The translations under genes were made by a program, and so were the position numbers. DNA of 64,000 bases, taken from assembly GCA_028023455.1 (NCBI GenBank), contig JAQFVV010006199.1, forward strand, positions 6,026,972 through 6,090,971. The letters are read 5' to 3'. Under the pieces are notes generated by a model, which had not been told where the DNA came from, made no database searches, and was given only the letters and a program-made list of their open reading frames with translations. Position 1 is the first letter of the stretch; each line of letters begins with the position of its first letter. Of this stretch, positions 9,648 to 21,444 are shown piece by piece. The stretch is from Epiperipatus broadwayi (lineage: Eukaryota > Onychophora > Udeonychophora > Euonychophora > Peripatidae).

Positions 9648-10856
9648 GTTATAAAACTATATATATCCCATCTGTACTTCCCTGACCATCAAAAATCCAC
9701 ACATCTTCTCCCTGTCTGACACCTATATTTGACTAACTGACTGATTTGATTTTCACCTTATTATGCATTACAAATACAACAAAAAAAAATTTTAATATCC
9801 TTATTTAATGAACTACACAACAATAATCTATAGTGCATGTCTGTCTGTAATAGCCCAAATTATACATTCATCCATTCTCCCAGAAATCCGACAGATATTG
9901 ACAGTCCACAGAATGACTAGCAGTTCACAATCTTGAGATAAATAAAAGAATTCAGTCACAGCACTATAATCACACAATGCATCATGAGCACTCAGAAGAT
10001 CATCCCAATTCGATCACTATTTGCTACTACAACCCTTGATTGTATGAAGCAAACTCTGTTGCAATAAAAGATGTATTTTAAGTCTTAGGGGCTAAAATAG
10101 ATAAACTATGCCTTGCTCTCTCTCTTGGAGTCTTATGTGGCAAGTATCAAGGAATGCCCTGCTTATTATAGACTACAAAAACGAAACCTTGCTCTCTCTC
10201 TTGGAGACTTATAGGCTGGTATCATGGCAGGACTGCTGTTAACTGCTTCATGATAAAATAAAGATAACATATAAATTGGGTTGGAGCAGTGAATGGGTTT
10301 GATCATTCATAAGTTACACGAAATACATAGCATTCTCAAGGCAATGACAAAACTCTCCACTCATCATCAAAACTGCAATCTAACCAACCAAACTCCAACG
10401 ATCAACCATCCAATCAAACCTCTAAAATCATAGACTTTTTACAAAATGAACTCCCCAAACACACATGAGACTACTATTCCATAATCCATCACTATTACTA
10501 TGCCTATCCTATCTGGCAATAAATCATTTTAATGTTCCACAAAAAAAAATCTATTATTTATTTCACCTTTGTCTTAAGTTGTGATATTCATCTCTATTTT
10601 CAAAATTGATAAAAAAAAAACTAAGCTGTTTTATGGCTGTACCCATTTTATCATCATCAATGAAAAATTAAATCATATTAAACATCATCATCCACAAATC
10701 TAAAATAAGACTGTATGGCCAAGAAAATTTTGTAAGACAAAAAAAAAAATTTTTACTGAAAAAAAAAAATTTTACTAAAAAAATTTCTCTATTTTTAACC
10801 ACACATCTCCCATCATTCTATAGACTCTCTTTTTCAGGTATATGGCAAAATATCAG
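9648..10856 (-). other. Leader/untranslated region of giant-LTR element
   Basis: This lies between the primer-binding site and the ATG of the gag-like frame. I see no open frame of note. A sequence like CTTGCTCTCTCTCTTGGAG occurs twice (about 10113 and 10188), a short internal repeat of about 75-bp period. It could hold packaging or leader signals, but nothing specific can be named. Confidence 0.5.
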
Positions 10857-10874
10857 GCCCCAGTTGGGTGTCCA
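10857..10874 (-). promoter_or_regulatory. Primer-binding site
   Basis: On the minus strand it reads TGGACACCCAACTGGGGC, one base after the end of the 5' LTR. The opening TGG complements a tRNA CCA end. It matches the site of the second LTR element in this window (32598-32615) at 15 of 18 positions. I could not assign the tRNA. Confidence 0.7.
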
Positions 10875-10875
10875 T

Positions 10876-13800
10876 TGTAACATAATTAATGAATCAAAAA
10901 AAAAAGATATTACCATACCTGAGTAGTCCATAGAATGATCATAAGTAAAGTTACTCAAAGAAATATTTAAAGGAGTCCAAATATCAAAATTAAAGGTTGA
11001 TCAAATTATTATATGAAATCACGTAAGGTGAGTACACTAGTAATTCAATAAAATATAACTCAGGTATACAGGCAGTAGGTTTTATCCACTTTCATTTCTT
11101 GGTTTGATGTTAAGTGCATGTTTAAACAAATACTAAGTGAATATGGTCTAGCAGGGCGCCACTAGATTATCTGAATCTAGACACGGTTATATCTGATAAC
11201 CTTTTACATGTACCGGGTTTGAATCCCTTCTTGGTACTTTATTTATAATAAAATGGAAGATTTTGCTTTTTGAGCCATATCACTATATGCACTAATATTT
11301 AGGTAAAAGTAAAACCTCTATAAACCAAAGTGGAGTATACTAGACATAAATCATTTCTCAGATCTTAGCATAACAAATGTGTTTCAATATTTTTATAAGT
11401 TCACTAGCTCAGATTATATATAACTAATTTAGGATGGCAATTCACTCATCCTTCCATGAAATAGATGATGGGATGTGGTTATAATAATACTAAGAGATCA
11501 CTAAATATTATAAAATCAATATTTATTTAGGGCCTTTAAACAGTTAAACAGCTCATTAATTAAAACGTTGATAATGATGATGATGATGATGATAATAATA
11601 ACGATAATGACAAGGGTTTCAACTACAGCTCTAGGACTAAGCCTAAACATAAAACTAATTTTTATAAAGAAATTCATAATTATTGCTTAATTTTAGCATA
11701 TTTACTTATATCTTAAATAACTAATATTCAACCATTGATGATGATGAATAATCACACTTAACAAAGACTACACTTAATGAAATATATACGCCTCGTTTAA
11801 TAAAACAAACTAATATTTATTACTACATTTCTAACATATACATAAAAATTTCTAGATAAATATGAAAATTGACATGAATAATAATAATAATAATTGATTA
11901 TATAACAATCCTCAGATTAATTTTAAGTTCTTCCCCCTTTCCCTTCAAATGTATTTTGTATTAAGTTGGACGTCACATTGACCATGATTTTCACTCCATG
12001 AGAAAAGTATTTTAAAAAAAAATATTATCTGCTCATTAGCACACATACTTTAAAAATCCAACATGTAAATAGAATGTAAAAAAAAATGTTAGTAAAATTG
12101 AAAGAGCAAGTTTTAGAAAAGAGTTTTAAATTATTTTCTCCCCCTCCCTTCCAAGCGCTGAAATCTATACTGAACTTGAAACAAAATAATCTAATATTCT
12201 ACTACTACTCATTATTTCACATTCACTCCCAATTATACACATATAAAAATATTATTATGTATGTGCGTGTTTTATCCCATAATAACAAAATATTATTAAA
12301 AACCAAAATAATAATAATATATCAGTTAAAACTAAAATCATAACACCATAAAAAAAATTGTTTTACACATTAATATTGTAAAATTAATAAACAAATAATT
12401 TTCATACATTCAAGGTCATTTATGAAGCTCAAAGTTATTTTTAGTAAGACATTCTTGTTTTTAATTGATCTGAATAGTCTTTAAAAGTTCTTTAAATAAA
12501 ATATACCACTTTATTGCTAAAATGTTTATTAAGACTGATATCATAAAGAAAATAGATATAAAAAGTCATATTACCGATCTTTTGTTTGTGGCGAATTTCC
12601 AAGGGTTCAAACTTGTCTTGTATATTGTCTAAATTTCTGCAGCTACCATTTCCGTTTTATGTGGGAACAATCTCTTTCTTGAGGTGTATAACTATTTGAT
12701 GATGATGACTCTATTGAGGTTATTTGCTTTAGTGGATAATTTGGAAATCATTATATTAATTTTTCTTCTCTTCCTGTCAAGCATGTGGATGAAATACAGC
12801 AGTTGTTTTCACATTTGTAAATTTTCTTGAGTTTAAAATCAGTTGTTGTAACAATTAATTGGACTTGATGATTAATATTTATCAGTAGATTAATTCATCT
12901 TCTTTGAATGCAGGTGAATGCTTTCTATTGAGGTTATTTGCTTTAGTGGATAATTTGGAAATCATTATATTAATTTTTCTTCTCTTCCTGTCAAGCATGT
13001 GGATGAAACACAGCAGTTGTTTTCACATTTGTAAATTTTCTTGAGTTTAAAATCAGTTGTTGTAACAATTAATTGGACTTGATGATTAATATTTATCAGT
13101 AGATTAATTCATCTTCTTTGAATGCAGGTGAATGCTTTCTTCCTTCTATTAAAAACATCTTATTTCTCTGGTCAGTTGAAAGGTGTAGAATATTATTTTA
13201 GACACAACATCTTTTCTTTCCTATGTGATGTGCAGCTTCCTCCAGATGGTCCAGCAAATGGGACATACATATAATTTTTCTAGCCTGCCATTTCTTATAT
13301 TTTCAACATTCAAATTTGATAGTTTAATAATCTGAATCAATCACAATCTTAATAATAATTCAAGACAGCTTTTTATATCCAATTTTTAGCTACCTTAACC
13401 AATCAGAGATAGCATCACTTGCTATTTTTGGACAAATTTGTTTTAATTAGATCTCTAATTTATTTTCAACCAAAGTATTTTTCAACTGAAAAGTTTAATC
13501 CTTTTTCCAGACACTTTTGTTTTAAAAAAAAAAATAGACTCAATCCTTATTTCCTTTCTTTTCTTTTTTTTCTTCTTTTAACATCCAGGTAACACTTCAA
13601 ATCTTTGAGCTTCCTTCTTTAGATCTTGATAAGACAATTTCAAAAATTATAGTTCTGACCCATTATAAGCTTCCAAAGTGAAAAACAATTATTTACAAAA
13701 AAAAATTGCTACAAAGATTGATATCTGATTAAACAGATTTCCTCTTTTAACAAACAATTGTACAAAAAAAATAATTTAACAGATTTAATACTTCCTTTTC

Positions 13801-14369
13801 TTTCAATATTTAGGAAATGTAAAATTTTGTATGTAATGTACACACATCCTTCATTCTTTCAAATCATTCATAAACTAACCTTAAATACTATAATTGCTAG
13901 CTTAGTAATTATAACCCAATTATTTAATTAAATCTGTAACTTTTAAATCCCAATTATAATTAAAGAAAAGCAAAATAAAAGTATAGAATAAAATATTAGA
14001 ATTGATCAAGCATAGGTTAGTTTTAAAGAAAGTTAAAATGTTTAATATTTGAAATATAAAACAATTAAATAATTTACACATACATTGCCTATATGTATGC
14101 ATTATAACTTTGCTTTTTAAAGAAAAATTAAATATTAAATAGTTTAAATGTGTGTATTACCTTTCTATCAACACACAAACAAGTAAAGCATGTAATTGTT
14201 GACCCATTCTTTCTCTGTTTAAAGCTTTTAAGATTTTGATCTTGTAGGGTTTGAACTTGGATGCCCTACAGCTTCTTTTATGGTTATATAAAATTGTGAT
14301 GATGATTTTGTTTTACCTTTTCTACATGCACATTACTATAAATTTAGCTAGTGACTAAATTGTAATGGC

Positions 14370-14372
<3 letters not shown>
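10876..14372 (-). repeat. 5' LTR of giant-LTR element
   Basis: This is the second copy of the long terminal repeat; see the partner at 3847-7338. It is followed on the plus strand by an (AT)n tract, the continuation of the target site. It should contain the element's promoter on the minus strand, but in this A+T-rich DNA no TATA box stands out. Confidence 0.85.
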
Positions 14373-14448
<76 letters not shown>

Positions 14449-14793
14449 TCAAAATATAAATTATATATATAATAAATGAATAGTTAATTATTCCATTCTA
14501 TGAGTGTTATTTAAAATTGAATCTATAAATTATTTATACTTTAACATTTAATTTTTATAATTTACTTCAAAATGTATATGCTTGATTAATGTTTACATTT
14601 TTGATAACATATTGTAAAAGTTAATTTGAGCATACTATATCACCATCTCTATTAATGTTTTGAATTGATAATGTTAAGATATAGGCACATGAAATATCTC
14701 TAGTTTTAGAATAAAATACTTTATTGTGTTAAAGCTGCTGATGATTAGTAAATTTTTGAATGAATCATGGTTTGAATGATAGTTGTGTGTCTG

Positions 14794-14866
<73 letters not shown>

Positions 14867-15211
14867 ATAGATGGAAGGGGAAAAGATGAGGAAGGGAGGG
14901 AGCAGAAGAGAGAGAGGGGGAAAAAGAAAATAAAGAAGGAAGAGGAAAAGAGGAGAGAATGAATGGAATAGGGAAAAATAGATAATTTTAGTCTGTATAA
15001 ATAACATTTTATTACTATTGACTATACAATTGCAAATGTAGGGGAAAAAATCAGAAGAATAAATTAATATAAAAGAAAAAAATATATGCCACCAGAATAT
15101 ATAATAGTTTTTAAAAAAAAATCGATTAACAAAAATGCAAAGACAATCTAAAAAAATAAATATTAAAAAGTATCTCTCCAAATTATATATTATCTTAAAT
15201 AAGAATTATAT
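14373..15211. other. Gene-free stretch: (AT)n tracts and purine-rich tract
   Basis: (AT)n tracts lie at about 14373-14443 and 14797-14862. The second is followed directly by a strongly purine-biased strand at about 14866-14980 (GGAAGGGG, GAGAGAGAGGGGG and similar). No coding signal is present. Confidence 0.6.
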
Positions 15212-16919
15212 TAAATTTTGTGGAATCTTTTATTAAGTCAAGAAATACATATTACACTTAATGGGAAAAATTCACCCTCTTTCGTACCTTATTGTTCAAT
15301 TCCATAATGTTCTCTGCTACATCAATTCCCTACTGAATATGATAGAAAAAGAATTATGAGGCATATATATATATATACACACACAGTCTGAAAGCAAACG
15401 TATTCTGTATTGCCTACATGGATGATATCTCAATTTTTTTAATCTCTAAAAAACTGATCCCACTCTGTTAAAAATTCTTAATTCATATACTAACAAATAC
15501 AAGCTGGAGTTTAACCTGGATAAATCTTGTGCTTGGTCAATATATACAGGACAATTTCATACACAATATTTTAAACGAAAACCTAGCTCTTTTGTGGGAT
15601 TCCTCTTCTATTTGAGCAACCTAGAAATGCAAATACAAGACCGAATTAAAAATAAAATTGAAAATTGATTCACTTATAAAATCTTACCTATCATTGTACT
15701 CAAAATTATCCCTTTTTAATCTATTAATTATGACTTGAATCACATACTATTCACTAATAATACTATACACTAAATCTTTTACTAGTAAAATAAATTCATT
15801 ATGTAAAAAGTTGCTGTGGGGAAAAAATATTGTTTCAATTTCACTGAAATGTATTCAAGCTCCCCTAATACAAAATGATTTGGGACTACATTCAAAAAAT
15901 ATTTTTAACATTAAAAAAAAAAAAAAAAAGACATTAAATCTTATTTCTGCTTGTGCTCATTTATTCCCATACATGAAAGTGTTCTTTAAGATTACACCAA
16001 CAAATAAGCAGCCACCAGTCAATAGATATTGGAAAATCTTGCTTACATTAATATTTAACATTCCAAACTTTATTTATTCATCATCTCAAGATAAATTTAA
16101 ATACTGAGATATATATCAGATAATTTGTTTTTTCTTAAATTATAAAAGACCAGTTCTAAACATTAACAATAGACAAATAATTTGAAAATTCAAATTCTGG
16201 TCATTAGAACCCAAATATTATGATTTTTTGCTCAAATTAAATCTTGAAGCACTACCAACATTACTTTTTTATAGATGCAGAAGACATTACATAAATACAG
16301 AAGACATGTGCTGGTTATGTAATAGAGAGATTAAGATACAAGAACATTTTCTTTTTAACTGCCCTGCATTTGATAATATTCACTCATCCATACCATCATT
16401 GTACAAACAAAGAAATTGTGGCATTCAAACACTTTTACAATCATTTGTTAAAAGTAGCTACTCACATATTCGAGCAAGTACTTTTACATTATTTTCACTA
16501 AGATATACAAGATGCTGCTTCACATATAACAATAATCCAAGGAGACATCCAAATACATTCTGGAACAAACTGGAACTACTCTGCTTAAAGGATATAAAAA
16601 ATGTATCCCAAGAGATTTACATGGCCACTTGTTCCATATTGTAACAACATTCAAAATTATAGCATGAAAAAAAAAACTAATAAAAGAGATAACTTAGAGC
16701 CTTGTCAGTGTATAAGACTGATTGGTATATAGAAAAATGTAAACTCAAATTTGTAAATCATATGAATATCCTTTGTTTTTTTTGTCTCCTCCTCCCAATT
16801 ACAATTTTCAATTAGTTTATATTAACTTCAATTTATCTACATCTGGTAAAATAGTTATAAATGTAACATTTTTCTTGTTATATGCAATAAAGTCCTTTTA
16901 AAACTAAATTTTGTGGAAT
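15212..16919 (+). mobile_element. 5'-truncated LINE with 15-bp target-site duplication
   Basis: TAAATTTTGTGGAAT occurs at 15212-15226 and again at 16905-16919, bracketing a 1.68-kb insert. The insert encodes the later part of a non-LTR retrotransposon ORF: an RT catalytic motif AYMDDISIF (YMDD codons at 15415-15426), then LEFNLDKSCAWS and QDRIKNKIEN, with several stops and frame changes. It ends with a C-terminal CCHC segment and a short 3' UTR with AATAAA near 16887. Truncation to the RT thumb side is the normal result of incomplete target-primed reverse transcription. The clade is uncertain; the spacing is reminiscent of L1/Tx1-type ORF2. Confidence 0.8.
16228..16644 (+). pseudogene. LINE ORF2 C-terminal segment with CCHC motif
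   Basis: This open segment has no true start; the first Met is internal to the original ORF. It contains CWLCNREIKIQEHFLFNC, which is C-x2-C-x9-H-x4-C, the zinc-binding motif found at the C-terminus of many LINE ORF2 proteins. The stop at 16642-16644 is probably the natural end, since about 260 bp of 3' UTR follow before the right target duplication. It is part of the truncated, inactive LINE copy. Confidence 0.7.
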
Positions 16920-19900
16920 TGCAAACAAGCTTAACTTAAGAAGTCATAATAGTCATATACATGCTGACCTTTCCAATATTTGAAAATTGCAAGACTTGAA
17001 CAAATATTACATTCACATTTTAAACTTTTCACTTACATAATTTTTAAACTGTTAATTTAAAATGACTTGTACTAATTTTAATTATTACAAAGTACATAAA
17101 TACTTTATTTTCCAAATTTTTGATGAATATAGAGTATTGTTTTAATTTTTTTGAGCATATTTAAATATGATAATGAAGTAAGGAAATATTATTTAAAATA
17201 TGTAACCTTTCATTGCATCATAATTAAATCAATCTGTAAAAAAATTAAAAGAAGTAAAATTAATTGAAATTTCTAATTTGCTTTTTATATTAATTATGAT
17301 ACAAAAAAGTTGGTTGATCTAACATATTTTAATATAATTGATATATTTTACATAAAAAAAACATGCATATCTTGTGAAGCAGAATGTCAAATCCTATCTC
17401 CACATTATTTTTCACTGAAGATCTTGTGTTTCAAAATAAAATTTTATGAGTTTATTCTTCCAGATACTCATATCCTGCATTATTTAGTGCAATCATTCTT
17501 GAATTGATTCCTAGTTTGTTTTTGTTATGTTGATGCTTGGATATTACATAGACTGAAAAATTAACTATAGGTTTTTCTTTTGTTCTTTGTAATCCAATGC
17601 AGTAACATAGTGATGATCTCAAAAGCTAAACATTCCTCAATAAATTCACACCTGATGAAAGAAAAAGAAATCCAAGTTTCAGCCTATCACTTGTCTGATT
17701 GAATATCAGTTCTCAGGGAAATGACTGTTAAATTATTTATTGATTGATTCTGTGTAAAATTAAACAAGTAAAGAAATAATGCTTTATTCTTTGTATTCAT
17801 TTATTTATATTACATTAGATTATTACATATTCCAAAGTTTATAACATTTTTATGAAATATATAATTTTCCAGTTGACTATTTTTAGCTTTGAATTAATAA
17901 TAAAAAATATATATTAAGTTTTTTTGAATCAAATTGACTTTTTTTATATAATTTAATATTTAGAAACTATTCAATTTGTTGGTATAGTTTAGGCTGAGTT
18001 TTTTTTGTCAATCAAGAATCAATTCAAGAATCTTTATTTTTTTCACCAGTAAAACTATTGTAATTATTGATCCAATTACTCAGGCTAAGAACTATTCTTC
18101 TAATAATAAAAGATACACAAATTTGGAGAATTTATTTTTTATGTCATTACAATAGACATCTATGTAAGGTAGGTGGACACCGTTTATATACATATGTTAT
18201 AAAACAAATTAGTATATATACCAATAATATCAAAATAACATTTGTAAATGATTAAAACTAATAAAATATTAATTTAATATAATGCAAGATGTAAATTTTT
18301 AAAATAACTAAATTAAAAGAAAAAACATATATCCAAAGAGAAATATTTATGAAATTTTTAAAAATGACATGTGTAACATTTTTATCTCATTCCTACGCAA
18401 ATGGAATTTATCTTACATTGCATCTGAAACTTTGTTCTTGTCAAGAGTTCATCCAACCTTGTTTTTTTCTATATTTACAAGATGAATTTCTTGAGATTTC
18501 TTGAAATAGAATCAGACTTAATATTTTTTTTTAAAAAATAGCTGCTCTTTTAAAAACGTTTTTTATGTTATATATATTGTTCAATAAGTTTGTATTCATA
18601 CTAATAGAATGTTACTTTTATATCTCAGTGATTATTAACCTGGGGGCTTTGTACAATTTTATCATCTGTTATTAAATTTATTAAAACATGTCAGTACTGT
18701 AATCACAAAATTATTATTTGATATATATATCAGTATATGAGATTAATTTGTGTAATAGTAAATTATATAAATACGTTTTGTGCATAGCAGTTATCAAAAG
18801 CATAATTTGAAATATTAAAAAACGATTTTTCAAAAAATCTTTTTCTTTTAGTTAAATAAATATTCTTTAATTTTAAATGGCTTAAAGATTTTATCATATA
18901 TCAGTTGAAATTTAATCTTGCTTACCATAAAGTGTTTAATTCTTTACAAATAGCTAGTGGAAGTAGAGGAGAAAAAATCTTAACATTATAATTTTTTAAC
19001 TAATAGATTAATATATTTCTGTAAATTATTTAAATATCTAATATTTGTATTGCATATTTTAAAATAAAATAATTATGAGGTCAATTTTAAATGATGTTCA
19101 AGCAACAATGTTTTAGACTACATAAATTTCTATTCATTTGGTCATATAATATTTTTTTGTTTGTTTTTGTTTGCGCTAAATTATTTGTTGAATCTCTGAA
19201 TGTATATATATTAACTTGTCTATCCACAGGCATTTTAAAAATATTAAGCTGTATATGACAAAGATTAAATTATAATACTTGATCATCATCACTAGTACTT
19301 TGCCATACTTAATGTATTATAGCATTTCTATTTTACAGCTTCAGCATAAACTGTAATAGCCTTTTACATCACTTGCAAAGATGTTAAATAAAAAAAATCA
19401 ATATTTAGATACAAATTAAAATTTCAATTAACTCTTTTTTTTTTGTTTAGACTATGCTGTTTTTTTTAGAAATTTTAAACATATTTAATTTACTGATAGT
19501 GTTTTCTTTTATAGTTTGACATTAAAAACCCATCTGTTTTCAAAATGATTAGCATGTTTATAAATAGAAAATTTTATAAAAGACTTACATAATAATGAGC
19601 AAATTTAAATTTGATTTGATATTGAAATTTTAGTGATTTAATTTATTTATCTTAACTCTCTAATAAATTTAAAATATAAGACTTAAAAAAAAATTCTATT
19701 ATTATTTAAATCCAGTTGCCAAACTTAAATTTTGTCTACTCTGTAAAATTTCAACTATTATTTTTTTGTAATTTACTGTCTTGTAGAAATTTCAAATGTA
19801 TAATAAATAACATTAATTTAATTTAGATAGGCACAAATAACTTATTTAGATTTCTTATATTCATTAGATTAATTAAATCATAATAAGTTAAATATCCATT

Positions 19901-20670
19901 TGTATTTCTTTATTAAGGGGTAATTACAAATACACCTATGTTTTTTTTAGTTACAAATATATGTCTATTATTCTGCATGACTATAGGTTCAAATATTTGA
20001 TTCTAATATACATAAAAAATTATTTAATTGTTATATCCTTTATATATTCCTAGTTTTCTTATTAATTGCAAATAAATTATTATTATTATTATTATCATCA
20101 TCATCATTATTATTATTATTGAATTGGGAATTGATTACTCTACCAACCAATATATATTATAAATAATATTCTAGAAATATAAATTATTTAGTATCCAAAT
20201 CATTATTTCATATTTCTTCTATATTTTAAGAGCTAGCATTTATTATTAAATAATTTGTCTAAAATATTGTATTGGTATAAGTGGTGGAATTCTGATAAAA
20301 ACACACAAGATTTTTTTACATTACTTCGGTCAATGTTATTTATGATAGGATTTAACTTAATTTCAATAGAGTCTATTTTATGGATAATCCATTCTATTAA
20401 CCACATCTATACTGGTTCAATATATAAATATTTATCATTATCTTTAATTACTTATAATTATTCTCCTATTATTGCTTAGGTAATAAGTATTGATTTTATT
20501 AAAATTGTTTCTCTTTCTATATATAAATGTTCTTTAATTAATTGTTTTTTATGTGCTTTAACATTTTTATTTCAAATTAAAATGTATAAGCATTTAAAAT
20601 TTGAAATAAAAATGCTAGAAAATATTGAAGCATATAAAGAAAAAATAATTAAAGAATATCTATACATAAA
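16920..20670. other. Gene-free A+T-rich stretch
   Basis: No recognisable gene or family motif on either strand. Open frames are short and of low complexity (for example 17310-17507, 18067-18255 and 20255-20479) and match nothing I know. A (TTA)n/(TCA)n run lies near 20080-20120. Could include introns or flanks of a distant gene; nothing shows it. Confidence 0.5.
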
Positions 20671-21444
20671 AAAGGTACTTATGCATTGTTCCTTTGATCT
20701 CTTGACCATGTATTTTTTAGTTAATTATCCATTTTAGGGGCCTCAAAGTATTTGTTTGTTTGTTTTTTAAAAATTATTTTATTGAACAGGTATTACTTGT
20801 TAAATTTAAAAAATATTAAAAAATAAAATGTAAATTAATGCTAACTAAAAAATAATAACTTTTTATAAATTCCATTCACAACATTTAATGAAATATTTTT
20901 TTTATGTATATTATAACATATAAACCATTAACATGTTGCAAGCATAGTAATGATTTTTTTTATGTTTATCATAACATTCATTCAAGCTCTTGGTCAATTA
21001 TTTTTCCTAATCTTTTGTAAAAATTTTGGAATTTACCAGTGACAGAAGAAGATGCAGTAAAATATTTTCAAAATTACAAAATAATAGTGCCTACATGAAA
21101 AGTATGTGCTAATAGGCACAATATGAAACTTTATGTGCTAACAGAAGTAATGGTGGTGTAATCTTAAAATGTGTTTAAAGAGAGTATTCTTTCATTATGT
21201 TTTTTTATTTTGTTTATCACAGTTTTATTAAATTTTATTTAATTACAATCATTTGAAGTTTTGTGTAATTTATTGTATTTTTATAATCATCTTAAAAAAA
21301 AAATTCATCAAAATATTTAATATGATAATCAATTTTACAAAAACAGCCCATATTGTTTAAAACATGATGCCCCTGAAAATGGATAATTAATCAAAAAATG
21401 CCCAGGGAAAAGAGCAAAAGAACAATGCATAAGTACCAAAAAAA
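20671..21444. repeat. Inverted-repeat element (MITE-like), about 0.77 kb
   Basis: The left arm (20671-20744) and right arm (21365-21444) are inverted copies of about 75-80 bp: GGTACTTATGCATTGTTC at the left is matched by GAACAATGCATAAGTACC at the right, and further in TTAATTATCCATTTT matches AAAATGGATAATTAA. The 620-bp interior has no open frame. Length and long inverted ends suggest a non-autonomous DNA transposon or fold-back element. No target duplication could be fixed. Confidence 0.65.

Larger units (their letters stand above)
3847..14372 (-). mobile_element. Non-autonomous LTR retrotransposon with giant LTRs
   Basis: Two direct repeats of about 3.5 kb (3847-7338 and 10876-14372) flank a 3.54-kb internal region. 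On the minus strand each LTR starts TGTGCC and ends GTTACA. Directly after the 5' LTR is a primer-binding-like site (10857-10874, TGGACACCCAACTGGGGC), and directly before the 3' LTR a polypurine tract (7340-7352, AAGGGGGAGAAAG). This fixes the orientation. The flanks are the two halves of an (AT)n tract. The LTRs differ at only scattered positions, so insertion is fairly recent. No protease, reverse transcriptase or RNase H is visible; only a gag-like frame and an integrase tail remain, so the copy must depend on proteins in trans. The integrase tail is Ty3/Gypsy-like (inference). Confidence 0.85.

Noticed and set aside
17652-17690. Another hammerhead near CTGATGAAAG
   Set aside because: No stem II or stem I pairing can be formed around the core.
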